From Aequorivita lipolytica (GTDB lineage: Bacteria; Bacteroidota; Bacteroidia; Flavobacteriales; Flavobacteriaceae): a DNA stretch of 64,000 nt. Positions 1 to 10,281 of this stretch are shown in pieces. Positions within the stretch are counted from its first letter, which is position 1. Each line of letters starts with the position of its first letter. Position numbers and translations under genes: made by a program. The notes under the pieces were generated by a model that worked only from the letters and a program-made list of their open reading frames with translations, was not told where the DNA came from and did no database searches. The stretch lies in NCBI RefSeq assembly GCF_007997135.1, contig NZ_VORU01000004.1:1-64000 (forward strand), given 5' to 3'.

Positions 1-77
1 TTACCTTTCCGAACAGAGAAGTTAAGCCCGTTTGCGCCGATGGTACTGCAATCCTGTGGGAGAGTAGGTCGCCGCCT
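1..77 (+). rRNA. rrf: 5S ribosomal RNA, 3' part (5' end outside window)
   Basis: The first ~77 bases match the 3' two thirds of bacterial 5S rRNA: the conserved CCGAACAGAGAAGTTAAGC loop B/helix III segment is followed by the CGATGGTACTGC and GTGGGAGAGTAGGTCGCCGC segments. About 30-35 bases of the 5' end lie before the window. This implies an rRNA operon (16S-23S-5S) running in from the left on the plus strand. The exact 3' end is not certain because its pairing partner is missing. Confidence 0.93.
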
Positions 78-84
78 TCCTTGA

Positions 85-116
85 AGTCCCTTCACTTTTG
101 TGAAGGGACTTTTTTT
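85..116 (+). terminator. Rho-independent terminator of the rRNA operon
   Basis: A perfect 10-bp stem (AGTCCCTTCA / TGAAGGGACT) around a 6-base loop is followed directly by a run of Ts. It sits 8 bases after the 5S sequence, so it ends rRNA operon transcription. Confidence 0.92.
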
Positions 117-117
117 A

Positions 118-490
118 TGGAATAAAGAGAAATGTTCTTTCACAGTATGACGGTATATGTTGGCCACTACTAAAAGTGACCGGAACATGCCGTTTCTCTC
201 ATATAGATCCCTACCTTTAAAACCTACATTAAAATATGATAGCTTTTTCTTTGAGAAAGTCTCGATACCAACTTACCGGATTGTAAATATTAGATACGGA
301 TACCATATAGTAAATTCAATGGGAAAGAGATATTATGGTATCAAAACACGATATGCCGAACTGGCTTATTTCCCTTTGATTGGCTGAAGATTATGATAAT
401 TTAGAAAGCTCGCAGGTCTAAATAATGCGTTGTATTTCAAAAAGTAAAAAAGAAGTCGTTCTGGTTAAAGTAGAATTAAAATAATTTCTT
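118..490. other. Intergenic stretch without a supported gene
   Basis: About 370 AT-rich bases lie between the rRNA terminator and the convergent DUF6095 gene. A 76-codon plus-strand reading frame (157-387) resembles no family I know, has no clear ribosome binding site and has an unconvincing composition. No tRNA, riboswitch or repeat was seen. Confidence 0.6.
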
Positions 491-492
491 CA

Positions 493-717
493 TTAAAAAA
501 TAGATTTCAAGATAGTATTTATTCCTTTGAAGCAAAGATAAATAGCACTCGCACCGGCAATTACTCCGAAGAATAGAAACACGTAGAACATAAATGTTTC
601 TTTATTGAGGAAGGATAAAGTTAGCAGATAAGGGCTTAAAAAAAGTAACGGCAAAGCAAAAGCCATAAATTTTAGTCCCTTTTTCAATAAGTCAAAATTT
701 GTGTGCTCTTTACCCAT
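493..717 (-). CDS. DUF6095 family small membrane protein
   Basis: A 74-residue protein with a short charged N-terminus (MGKEHTNFDLLKKG) and two hydrophobic segments, at about residues 17-35 and 44-63, so it is a small inner-membrane protein of unknown function. The length and pattern match the DUF6095 family of flavobacteria, which I recall next to murQ. Its start overlaps the end of murQ by 8 bases, which suggests translational coupling and co-transcription. No catalytic motif is visible. The family call is from memory of the pattern. Confidence 0.75.
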   Translation of the reverse strand: MGKEHTNFDLLKKGLKFMAFALPLLFLSPYLLTLSFLNKETFMFYVFLFFGVIAGASAIYLCFKGINTILKSIF

Positions 718-1525
718 TTTGAAAATTATTTATAGCGTTCCGAACAGATTTATGTTTTTCTAAAAGTGCTTGCGCTTCTTTTTCTGTAATATTTAATTCA
801 GTCATTATCATTCTTACGCCACGATCGACGAGCTTGTTGTTGCTGAGCTGCATATCTACCATTTTGTTTCCTTTTACCCTGCCTAATTGAACCATAGCAG
901 CTGTAGATATCATGTTTAAGACCAGTTTTTGAGCGGTGCCCGCCTTCATTCGTGAGCTTCCTGTAACAAATTCTGGGCCTACTATTACGATCACGGGAAA
1001 TTGTGCAGTTAGAGCCAAAGGGCTTGCTTCATTGCAGGTTATACAGCCTGTAGCAATGTTGCTTTCATTACATTTCTTCAATGCCCCAATTACATAAGGA
1101 GTAGTTCCCGATGCCGCAATGCCAATTACAATATCCTTTTCTGAAATATTTTCTGCTTTGAGATCTTCCCAACCTTGATTTTCGGAATCTTCTGCAAATT
1201 CCACGGCTTTTCGGATTGCTTTATCGCCTCCCGCAATCAAACCAACCACTAAATTTTGCGGAACGCCGAAGGTAGGCGGACATTCGCTCGCATCGACAAT
1301 TCCTAGACGGCCACTAGTTCCAGCACCAATGTAGAACAATCTTCCGCCAGCTTTCAATTTTTCAACTACTTTTTTAGTAAGTTTTTCTATCTGCGGAAGC
1401 GCATTTTCAACAGAATGTGCGACTGTTTTATCTTCTCTATTGATGTTTTGAAGCAATTCAGAAACACTCATTTTTTCCAAATGATTGTATTCCGAATCGG
1501 ATTCTGTTGTTTTAATAAAAAACAT
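710..1525 (-). CDS. murQ: N-acetylmuramic acid 6-phosphate etherase MurQ
   Basis: MurQ cleaves the D-lactyl ether of MurNAc-6-phosphate to give GlcNAc-6-phosphate, a cytoplasmic step of peptidoglycan recycling. The 271-residue protein has the full family signature: an N-terminal TTESDSEYNHLEKMS segment, the SIS-domain sugar-phosphate loop YIGAGTSGRLGIVDASECPP around residues 65-84, and a later TGSSRMKAGTAQK segment. Length is normal. I place the start at the ATG at 1525, because the reading frame upstream offers only a TTG at 1531. A consensus -7 element (TAAATTTG, 1529-1536) lies 3 bases before this ATG, so either the transcript is leaderless or the match is chance. DUF6095 follows with an overlap. 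Confidence 0.95.
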   Translation of the reverse strand: MFFIKTTESDSEYNHLEKMSVSELLQNINREDKTVAHSVENALPQIEKLTKKVVEKLKAGGRLFYIGAGTSGRLGIVDASECPPTFGVPQNLVVGLIAGGDKAIRKAVEFAEDSENQGWEDLKAENISEKDIVIGIAASGTTPYVIGALKKCNESNIATGCITCNEASPLALTAQFPVIVIVGPEFVTGSSRMKAGTAQKLVLNMISTAAMVQLGRVKGNKMVDMQLSNNKLVDRGVRMIMTELNITEKEAQALLEKHKSVRNAINNFQNG

Positions 1526-1551
1526 ATTCAAATTTAGGATTAAAAAAAAGA

Positions 1552-2352
1552 TTATTGAACAGTGTAATTAAGTGTAGAAACTTCTGAAATCCTGAAATAC
1601 CCCAACGGAAAATTATCAGCAGTTGTTTCATTAACAATATTCCCACGAACGGTTGCAGGCTGTGTTTCAAAAGGACCACCACCTCCATCACTGGTTTGTT
1701 GCAACAGGATAAACATAAAATTATAATAGGCCTCGCTTACGCCATAAATATTAAATTGCACTTTGTCTCCGGGAACCAAATCTTCAACCAAATAATAACC
1801 AAAAATGGTGTTACCATCAAAAAATTCATCATTATAAACATCTAAAACGTCCCCTCTTTCTGAAAGTCCTTCGAAAAAATAAAAGTTTTGTTCACCTGCA
1901 GGATCGGTAAAAAAGGCCTTCAGTTCAATATCTTCTCCGGTAAAACCACCATCATCGCGCTGCTCAACAAATTGCAATGGGGAAACTGTATAAAGCCTTT
2001 CAGTAGCCGTATAAGTTTCATTTTTATAAACTATAGTCAACCTATAATCCACATTCAGTTGAGGGGCTAAACTAGATGTATAAACTCCATCTTGATTGTA
2101 ATTAAAAGGGTAAACCAAGCCGTTTTCATCTATAATTTTAACATCTGCATCTGTCACAAAAGGTACATTATCATCAAAAAATGGAGCGGTTGTAGTTAAA
2201 CGAACAGCAGCACTGGTACTTCCATTTTCCCAAACGTTTAGATTTGCCTCTACCACAAGCCTTGGTGGGGCGTCGTTAAGCGCTACATCAATAACATCTT
2301 CACACGAAGAAAAAATTCCGAAGAAAATCACCAATAAAAATAACTTCTTCAT
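1552..2352 (-). CDS. DUF4249 family outer-membrane-associated lipoprotein
   Basis: A 266-residue protein with a lipoprotein signal peptide (MKKLFLLVIFFGIFSSC, lipidated Cys at 17) followed by a beta-rich domain of the DUF4249 family. That family occurs in Bacteroidota immediately downstream of TonB-dependent receptors and probably works with them at the outer membrane. The exact role is not known. It starts 4 bases after the stop of the receptor gene, so the two are co-transcribed. The substrate of the pair cannot be read from the sequence. Confidence 0.85.
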   Translation of the reverse strand: MKKLFLLVIFFGIFSSCEDVIDVALNDAPPRLVVEANLNVWENGSTSAAVRLTTTAPFFDDNVPFVTDADVKIIDENGLVYPFNYNQDGVYTSSLAPQLNVDYRLTIVYKNETYTATERLYTVSPLQFVEQRDDGGFTGEDIELKAFFTDPAGEQNFYFFEGLSERGDVLDVYNDEFFDGNTIFGYYLVEDLVPGDKVQFNIYGVSEAYYNFMFILLQQTSDGGGGPFETQPATVRGNIVNETTADNFPLGYFRISEVSTLNYTVQ

Positions 2353-2356
2353 GTTC

Positions 2357-4723
2357 TTAAAATTTAAAATTATAGGTTACCGAAGGGATTATCCCAAAAA
2401 TTGAAAGCCTTACCGCTTCATTTTGACCAATGTCTGTATTTTCTCTGAAACTTACGGAAGCAGCATTTTTACGGTTGTAAGCGTTGTAAATACTGAAAAC
2501 CCATTCACCTTTCCAGCGTTTGGTTGATTCGGGTTTAGGAGTCCATGTGGCGGAAAAATCTAAACGATTGTATGAAGAGAGTCTACTGCTGTTTCGTGCT
2601 TCGTAAACGGGAACTACTACACCATTATACGCGTATTGCCCTTCTGGATATGTGGTAGGAATGCCTGTTTGAAAAATGAAATTTGCTCCAAACGACCATT
2701 TTTTTGAAAGCTCATATTGTCCAGTTATTGAAATATCGTGCGTTTTGTCCCACGCTGAATTATACCATTCACCATTATTGATTCCACTTTCACTTGCCGT
2801 TCTTCCTGGGGTTCGCTGTTCACTCTTGGAAAGCGTATACGCAATCCAGCCCTGAAATTTTCCTTTAGTTTTTTTGAAAAGCATTTCAAGTCCATATGCT
2901 CTTGCTTCACCGTTCAATAGTATTTGCTCCACGGCGTCATTTGCAATTAAATCGGCATCATCGACATAATCCAAACGGTTTTTCACTTTTTTGTAATAGG
3001 TTTCCACTTCCAAGGAATAGTTTTCAAAATTTCTGAAATAACCTAATGCTACTTGATCTGCCAATTGCGGCTCAATATATTTTCCGCTGGGCGCATATAT
3101 ATCAAAAGGAGTGGGCGAAGTGGTATTGCTGATTAAGTGAATGTATTGCGACATCCTATTATAGCTAGCTTTTATGGAAGAGTCGTCATTCAGCAAATAT
3201 GAAATTGCAAAACGTGGCTCCAGTTTAGCGAAAGATTTTATTGTTTCACTTTTACTAAAGGAAACTGTGTCAATTGGTTTTCCTTTCTGATAAATATCTA
3301 AGCTTTCATTATAAATTATTGGGTTGTCATTTTCATATAAAAATAATTGATCCTGCCCTAAACGATTAAAAGTTGACAATCTAAGTCCCGCCTGAACTGA
3401 GATTTTATCTGAAATTTCAGTTTCGGCTTCAACGTAGGCCGCGTTTTCCCAAGCGTATTTGTCGGTCAGTTTAAAAGGATTAATCCCTGAATCTTCAGTA
3501 GTTGGCGTTACATCTCCAGGATTGAATTTGTAGTAAATACTGTTGATTCCATAACGTAAATCGATGTTGTTTGAAATATAATGTGTAAAATCATATTTCA
3601 AATTGAAATTTCGGACACCGCTATCAAAATCAAATTCAACAAACTTAAGTTGCAGGCCATAGTAGTAATCTGAATAGATAAGTGATAGGTTTGAAAATAA
3701 TTTATCAGAATAAAGATGGTTCCAGCGCAGGTTTAGTGTAGTGTTTCCGAATTTATTTGCAAAGCTGTCAGAGATTTCAAAAACATCCCTTCCGAAGTAG
3801 CCTGACAAGAATAAACGGTTGTTATCGTTGAAATTGTAGCTAAGTTTAGTGTTAAGATCATAAAAATAGGCAACGTTGTCATTATCAAACAACGGGAGGA
3901 ATAAGTGTGCGTAACTACTGCGGCCGCCAATCAAAAACGAAGCAACATCTTTTTTTATTGGGCCTTCCAAAAGTAAACGACTTGCAACCAAACCAATTCC
4001 ACCACTTGCGTGATATTCCCGCTTGTTTCCGTCTTTTTGGTAAATATCTAAAACCGAAGAAATACGTCCGCCGTAGCGAGCCGGAATTCCTCCTTTATAA
4101 AGGGTTAAGTCCTTAATTGCATCTGGGTTAAAAACTGAAAAGAATCCAAATAAATGCGAAGAATTATAAAGTGTAGCCTCATCCAGTAAAATCAAATTTT
4201 GATCTGCCGCGCCGCCACGAACATTGAAACCGCTTGCGCCTTCGCCAGCACTTGTAACGCCAGGAAGCAATGTAATAGCTTTTATTACATCTACCTCGCC
4301 TAAAACCACAGGGATTTTTTTAATGGTGCTTGTGGAAAGCGTATTTGCACTCATCTGTGAGCTACGAATATTGAGTCTCTCACCATTCGCTTCAATTACT
4401 ACTTCATCTAAACTTTCAGTATCAGTAGTGAGTTGCAAATCTTTTTTTATATTTTCGGAAAGAGAAACCTGAACTCTTTGTGGTGCAAAACCGATGCTAC
4501 TGTAGACAATTTCATATTCGCCCTCGGGAATTGTAATGGAATAATAACCGTATTGGTTAGTTACTGTACCTGTTTGAAGGGAAGGAATAATTACGTTGAC
4601 GCCAATCAGTGTTTCTCCGGTATCCTCTTCGGAAATTGTACCGCTAAGTGTGAACTTTTCCTGCGCGAAGACCATTGTGCTTCCGAAGAAAATTAATAAA
4701 ATCAGTATTTTTTTCAGTTGCAT
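2357..4723 (-). CDS. TonB-dependent receptor with carboxypeptidase-regulatory-like N-terminal domain
   Basis: A 788-residue outer-membrane receptor for energy-dependent import. Order: signal peptide (ending near VFAQ, residue 21), a CarboxypepD_reg-like beta-sandwich (about 24-110, TLSGTISEEDTGETLIGVNV), a TonB plug domain (about 120-230, including FNVRGGAADQNLILLDE), then a long beta-barrel ending in an aromatic C-terminal strand (TYNFKF). It is shorter than SusC-type receptors (~1000 residues) and is paired with DUF4249 rather than SusD, so it belongs to the DUF4249-linked receptor group. The ligand is unknown. It is probably the first gene of a two-gene operon with DUF4249. Confidence 0.93.
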   Translation of the reverse strand: MQLKKILILLIFFGSTMVFAQEKFTLSGTISEEDTGETLIGVNVIIPSLQTGTVTNQYGYYSITIPEGEYEIVYSSIGFAPQRVQVSLSENIKKDLQLTTDTESLDEVVIEANGERLNIRSSQMSANTLSTSTIKKIPVVLGEVDVIKAITLLPGVTSAGEGASGFNVRGGAADQNLILLDEATLYNSSHLFGFFSVFNPDAIKDLTLYKGGIPARYGGRISSVLDIYQKDGNKREYHASGGIGLVASRLLLEGPIKKDVASFLIGGRSSYAHLFLPLFDNDNVAYFYDLNTKLSYNFNDNNRLFLSGYFGRDVFEISDSFANKFGNTTLNLRWNHLYSDKLFSNLSLIYSDYYYGLQLKFVEFDFDSGVRNFNLKYDFTHYISNNIDLRYGINSIYYKFNPGDVTPTTEDSGINPFKLTDKYAWENAAYVEAETEISDKISVQAGLRLSTFNRLGQDQLFLYENDNPIIYNESLDIYQKGKPIDTVSFSKSETIKSFAKLEPRFAISYLLNDDSSIKASYNRMSQYIHLISNTTSPTPFDIYAPSGKYIEPQLADQVALGYFRNFENYSLEVETYYKKVKNRLDYVDDADLIANDAVEQILLNGEARAYGLEMLFKKTKGKFQGWIAYTLSKSEQRTPGRTASESGINNGEWYNSAWDKTHDISITGQYELSKKWSFGANFIFQTGIPTTYPEGQYAYNGVVVPVYEARNSSRLSSYNRLDFSATWTPKPESTKRWKGEWVFSIYNAYNRKNAASVSFRENTDIGQNEAVRLSIFGIIPSVTYNFKF

Positions 4724-4735
4724 ATATTAAAAATG

Positions 4736-4769
4736 GGTAAAAAAAACCTTCAGCAATGCTGAAGGTTTT
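4736..4769 (-). terminator. Terminator after icd
   Basis: A 12-bp stem (4743-4754 with 4758-4769) encloses a 3-base loop. On the minus strand it is followed by a T-rich run (A-run on the plus strand at 4738-4746). It lies 16 bases beyond the icd stop codon and upstream of the TonB receptor start, so it separates the two transcripts. Confidence 0.88.
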
Positions 4770-4784
4770 AAAACGGTTTGATTT

Positions 4785-7034
<2,250 letters not shown>

Positions 7035-7044
7035 TTAAGGTAAG

Positions 7045-7052
7045 CAAATATA
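7045..7052 (-). promoter_or_regulatory. Bacteroidota-type -7 promoter element for icd
   Basis: TATATTTG on the minus strand is a perfect match to the TAnnTTTG -7 element of Bacteroidota housekeeping promoters. It lies 32 bases upstream of the icd start, giving a short 5' leader. No convincing -33 TTG was identified. Confidence 0.6.
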
Positions 7053-7240
7053 GCGATTTGGGGGGGGCTTTTAAAAGGTAGTTTAAAAGTTTAGGAGCTT
7101 TTAAGTTTTGGGTTTAAAGGATGCGAAATTTTGCCAGGAATTCACGAGTGTTTTTCAATTTTTCATAGTATTTCGCAAAAATATGGTGCACAAAAAACAC
7201 AATTATTAGTGAATTCGTGACCAAAAACCACTAAAAACAA

Positions 7241-7280
7241 GAAAAGCCATATCACTGTATAAATACATTGTGATATGGCT
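7241..7280 (-). terminator. Intrinsic terminator of the candidate ncRNA
   Basis: An 11-bp perfect stem AGCCATATCAC / GTGATATGGCT encloses a 14-base loop, with a T-rich tail on the minus strand. It lies about 460 bases beyond the rplS terminator, so it must end a separate minus-strand transcript. It also lies well upstream of icd. Confidence 0.65.
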
Positions 7281-7680
7281 CCTTGTAAAGTAAACCGTTA
7301 TCGCCAATCCGTCAAAGACAGATTTAATGCAAGTTTATTATAGACTTGCGAGCGTGACTTACTTACACGAGTTCAAATTTTTCTAGTTTCGTAGTTGCCG
7401 TAAGGCAAATGCGTCTTACAAAAAATTGACTCAAAACTTTTTTTAATCTCAATACTAATAATCTAAAGATCTTGAGTACCTCAAACAACTAAAAAAAGTA
7501 TGTAAAGTGTTTTCTTTTTATTCTTTCAAAATCTGGAAACTAACAGTCATGAGAGCGTCAGCTTCGTCAACAATTTGAGAAAAATATTTGTAAAAGAACG
7601 TTACTTTATTTTATCAACTTGGCTGTGAAGCCATTTTGATAATGCTAATATAGAACGGAAAATTTAATATGCAATATTGT
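7241..7680 (-). ncRNA. Candidate structured non-coding RNA between rplS and icd
   Basis: The ~420 bases between the rplS terminator and icd contain no open frame that looks coding but do have RNA-gene features on the minus strand. There is a strong hairpin near the 5' side (7611-7642, TTATCAA/TTGATAA closing TGGCT/AGCCA with a 4-base loop) and several smaller hairpins. It ends in an 11-bp stem (7245-7255 with 7270-7280) followed on the minus strand by TTTTCTTGTTTTTAG, a good intrinsic terminator. I could not match it to tmRNA, RNase P or SRP RNA. 6S RNA is possible but not shown. The ends are approximate. Confidence 0.4.
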
Positions 7681-7733
7681 ATAACCCCTTAAAAGTCCAC
7701 AGTTTACAAACATCGCTTATCAACAATTGTTCA

Positions 7734-7760
7734 TAAAAAAAGCCCTGTAAAAACAGGGCT
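7734..7760 (-). terminator. Terminator after rplS
   Basis: An 8-bp stem (AGCCCTGT / ACAGGGCT) with a 4-base loop, followed on the minus strand by seven Ts. It lies 26 bases after the rplS stop codon. Confidence 0.9.
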
Positions 7761-7785
7761 CTTGATAGTTTTCAACAAAGAAGAA

Positions 7786-8136
7786 CTACATACGCTTTTC
7801 TTTGATACGGGCTTTTTTACCGGTCAGACCTCTAAAGTAGTAGATACGAGCTCTACGTACGCTACCTTTTTTGTTGATCTCAATTTTTTGGAGGGCTGGC
7901 ATGTTAAGCGGAAAAATACGTTCCACACCAACAGTACCACTCATTTTACGGATTGTAAAAGTTTTGGTAATACCTGTTCCTTTCACTTGGATTACAACAC
8001 CTCTAAAGAACTGGGTTCTTGTTTTTTCACCTTCACGGATTTCGTAGTAAACAGTAATTGTATCACCAGCTCCGAATTCAGGAAATTCTTTTTTTGTAAC
8101 AAATTCGTCTTGTACAAATTTTATTAACGCTTCCAT
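7786..8136 (-). CDS. rplS: 50S ribosomal protein L19
   Basis: A 116-residue protein of normal length for L19, which sits at the 30S-50S interface. Recognisable features are FGAGDTITVYYEIREGEK, the RTQFFRGVVIQ strand and the C-terminal RRARIYYFRGLTGKKARIKEK basic segment. It has its own consensus -7 element (8208-8215) and a terminator (7734-7760). In many genomes it directly follows trmD. Here a toxin-antitoxin-like pair lies between the two. Confidence 0.98.
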   Translation of the reverse strand: MEALIKFVQDEFVTKKEFPEFGAGDTITVYYEIREGEKTRTQFFRGVVIQVKGTGITKTFTIRKMSGTVGVERIFPLNMPALQKIEINKKGSVRRARIYYFRGLTGKKARIKEKRM

Positions 8137-8207
8137 TTTAATAATTTGATAAGGTTTAAATTAAAACAACGTTCGCGGTTTTCGCCAGAGGTTGAATTAA
8201 GTGGGTG

Positions 8208-8215
8208 CAAAAGTA
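8208..8215 (-). promoter_or_regulatory. -7 promoter element for rplS
   Basis: TACTTTTG on the minus strand is a perfect TAnnTTTG match about 72 bases upstream of the rplS start. It lies downstream of the PIN/antitoxin pair and shows that rplS need not rely on trmD transcription. Confidence 0.6.
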
Positions 8216-8292
8216 AGGAATTTATGTTATGAAGCAAGATTTAATTTCTTTTTTTAGGTTGTTAGAACTTAAGTTTATTTTAAAGGATAATA

Positions 8293-8706
8293 TTATTTTT
8301 TCGCCAAAAACTCCTTTGCCGTTAAAACTGGAATTTTCGAGTTTTTAAAATCTTTTTTGTTGCGGGTTAAGATAATATCAATTTGATTTTCCATAGCCGA
8401 ATAGTACTGTAATCCATCTTCGAAATCTGGAAAATCATCATCACTTAAAGCTAGTTGGGTTATTTTATCATCTAAGCTAAGTATTTCTACCAAAACCTTA
8501 AATTTTCGTAATATTTCACGGGCTTCTTTTGGTGACTTTAGTTTAGTTAGTATATAATTTGTGTTTGCAAATGTTAAAGCTGAAATCGTCAAATTAAGTT
8601 CCTTTCTATCCGCTCGCGAAAATAAATCGGCCGCTTCATCATAGAATTCTTTTCGTCTTGAAAGCAGGTCTATAACTATATTGGTGTCAATCAATATTCG
8701 GCTCAT
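8293..8706 (-). CDS. PIN-domain ribonuclease, probable VapC-like toxin
   Basis: A 137-residue PIN-domain protein. PIN domains are Mg2+-dependent RNases, and VapC toxins commonly cut tRNA or rRNA. Visible acidic-site residues include Asp7 in RILIDTNIVIDLL, an acidic patch in DDDFPDFEDGLQYYSA, and a C-terminal ILTRNKKDF segment, which is the usual PIN arrangement. It overlaps the upstream antitoxin gene by 4 bases (ATGA type), typical of a type II module. The target RNA is unknown. Confidence 0.85.
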   Translation of the reverse strand: MSRILIDTNIVIDLLSRRKEFYDEAADLFSRADRKELNLTISALTFANTNYILTKLKSPKEAREILRKFKVLVEILSLDDKITQLALSDDDFPDFEDGLQYYSAMENQIDIILTRNKKDFKNSKIPVLTAKEFLAKK

Positions 8707-8948
8707 TTGTATTTTTCAATTAAATAGTCTGAATATCCATCCTTAACATCAAAATCTTCGTCAAGTGTTATTACGCCACTTAAACTCTCTACCAAAGGAG
8801 TAATAGTAGCGCCATTTATTTTGCGTTTTGTGAGCGCGGTCAAATACGACTCTATTAGTTTTGACAGACTTATATTGTTCGATTTTGCATAGACTTTTGC
8901 ACTTTCTATAATAGTTTCGTTAAGGCTTAGTGTGAGTTTTTTGTCCAT
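8703..8948 (-). CDS. DUF6364-like ribbon-helix-helix antitoxin
   Basis: An 81-residue protein (MDKKLTLSLNETIIESAKVY) with a ribbon-helix-helix N-terminus: a short KLTLSLN strand, then two helices (TIIESAKVYAKSNN and ISLSKLIESYLTAL). The acidic C-terminal tail would bind and block the PIN toxin encoded downstream. The resemblance is to DUF6364-type antitoxins. I chose the ATG at 8948. The reading frame extends 7 codons further upstream only through a TTG. RHH antitoxins usually repress their own operon, and an inverted repeat that could be the operator lies at 8958-8992. Confidence 0.8.
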   Translation of the reverse strand: MDKKLTLSLNETIIESAKVYAKSNNISLSKLIESYLTALTKRKINGATITPLVESLSGVITLDEDFDVKDGYSDYLIEKYK

Positions 8949-8957
8949 TGTAAATTG

Positions 8958-8992
8958 TTTTACGTGCAAAAATAATAATTTATTACGTAAAA
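8958..8992. promoter_or_regulatory. Possible operator of the PIN/antitoxin module
   Basis: A perfect 7-bp inverted repeat, TTTTACG (8958-8964) and CGTAAAA (8986-8992), has its two centres 28 bp apart and starts 10 bases upstream of the antitoxin ATG. A site just upstream of an RHH antitoxin is where an autoregulatory operator is expected. The assignment is inference. Confidence 0.4.
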
Positions 8993-9037
8993 TAAATAAA
9001 GTTGCATTTTTTTTTGGGTTATTCGTTTAATTCACTT

Positions 9038-9712
9038 TTACTCCAGCAAATCCGGCCGACGTTCCTTTGTGCGCTTATAGGCTTGATCTTCCCGCCATTC
9101 CTCAATTTTTGGGGTATTGCCACTTGTTAATATTTCGGGAACGGTCCAGCCTTTATATTCAGCGGGGCGTGTGTAAATTGGTGGGGCCAATAAATTATCT
9201 TGAAAAGAATCTGTCAGCGCGCTGGTTTCGTTTCCCAAAACTCCGGGAATCAAACGGATTATGGCATCGCAAACAAGGGCAGCTGCAAGTTCTCCACCGC
9301 TTAAAACGAAGTCGCCCACAGAGATTTCACGGGTTATAAAATGATCGCGCACGCGCTGGTCCACACCTTTGTAATGCCCACAGAGAATAATTATATTTTC
9401 TTTCAGCGAAAGCTCGTTGGCGGTATGTTGATTGAATGTTTTGCCATCGGGTGTCATATAGATTATTTCGTCGTAATCGCGTTCAGCTTTTAATTCTGAA
9501 ATACATTTGTCGATGGGTTCAATCATCATAACCATTCCGGCGCCTCCGCCGAATTGATAATCGTCTATTTGTTTGTAAGAGCTGGTGGACCAATCGCGGA
9601 GGTTGTGGGTATGAACTTCTACGATGCCTTTTTCTATGGCGCGTTTTAAGATGGAAACCTCAAAAGGACTTTGGAGCAATTCTGGCAGTACGGTAATTAT
9701 ATCAATTCGCAT
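9038..9712 (-). CDS. trmD: tRNA (guanine-37-N1)-methyltransferase TrmD
   Basis: TrmD methylates G37 of tRNAs that read CNN codons, preventing +1 frameshifting. It is a SPOUT (knotted) methyltransferase using SAM. The 224-residue protein starts [13 protein letters not shown] and carries [13 protein letters not shown], the knot segments [13 protein letters not shown] and [15 protein letters not shown], and the C-terminal [21 protein letters not shown]. Length is normal. It lies upstream of the toxin module and rplS. Confidence 0.97.
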   Translation of the reverse strand: MRIDIITVLPELLQSPFEVSILKRAIEKGIVEVHTHNLRDWSTSSYKQIDDYQFGGGAGMVMMIEPIDKCISELKAERDYDEIIYMTPDGKTFNQHTANELSLKENIIILCGHYKGVDQRVRDHFITREISVGDFVLSGGELAAALVCDAIIRLIPGVLGNETSALTDSFQDNLLAPPIYTRPAEYKGWTVPEILTSGNTPKIEEWREDQAYKRTKERRPDLLE

Positions 9713-9820
9713 TATAGAAATTCTTTTTTCAGTTTAAAGCAATTTGCGGATGCTTGTGCGGACACTAAAACGTTTTGGATATAGCGACTTTTAATTGTAA
9801 AATTACTCTAATTACCCAAA

Positions 9821-10261
9821 TCAAGCCTCCCAAGTGTAATGATTTACGTGTGTATCTTTTTTCCAGCCCAATTTTTTATAAAGCGTCTGGGCAGGATTGT
9901 CTATGTCGGTTTCCAATGTAAGACCTTTACTGCCTTGTTGTTTGGCGAATTTTTTAGCGTTTTCCATAAGTGCTTCGCCCACACCTTTTTTTCTGGCTTC
10001 AGGTGCTACATAAAGATCGTTCAAAATGTAGGTACGCTGCATGGAAACCGAAGAATAACTGGGGTATAGTTGCGTAAAACCTAAACCTTTATCTGAAGCA
10101 TCTAAACATAGAAAAATAACCGAATCCTGTTTTATAAGCCTTTCTTTCAGAAAATTTCTGGCAGCGTCCAGATCTGATTTGTGTTTATAAAAAACACGGT
10201 ATCCATCAAACAATGGGACTAGTTGTTCTAGATTTGAAAGAGTGGCTTTTATTACTTCCAT
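9821..10261 (-). CDS. GNAT family N-acetyltransferase
   Basis: A 146-residue GNAT acetyltransferase. The acetyl-CoA-binding motif A is visible as VAPEARKKGVGEALMENAKKFA (about 88-109), with a conserved LYKKLGW near the C-terminus (motif B). Substrate unknown. It lies 20 bases downstream of the DUF748 gene and may share its transcript. Confidence 0.88.
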   Translation of the reverse strand: MEVIKATLSNLEQLVPLFDGYRVFYKHKSDLDAARNFLKERLIKQDSVIFLCLDASDKGLGFTQLYPSYSSVSMQRTYILNDLYVAPEARKKGVGEALMENAKKFAKQQGSKGLTLETDIDNPAQTLYKKLGWKKDTHVNHYTWEA

Positions 10262-10281
10262 ATTAAAATTTTGATAAAGGT

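Noticed and set aside
157-387. 76-codon open frame after the rRNA terminator
   Set aside because: Unrecognisable protein, no clear ribosome binding site, and typical of chance frames in AT-rich DNA.
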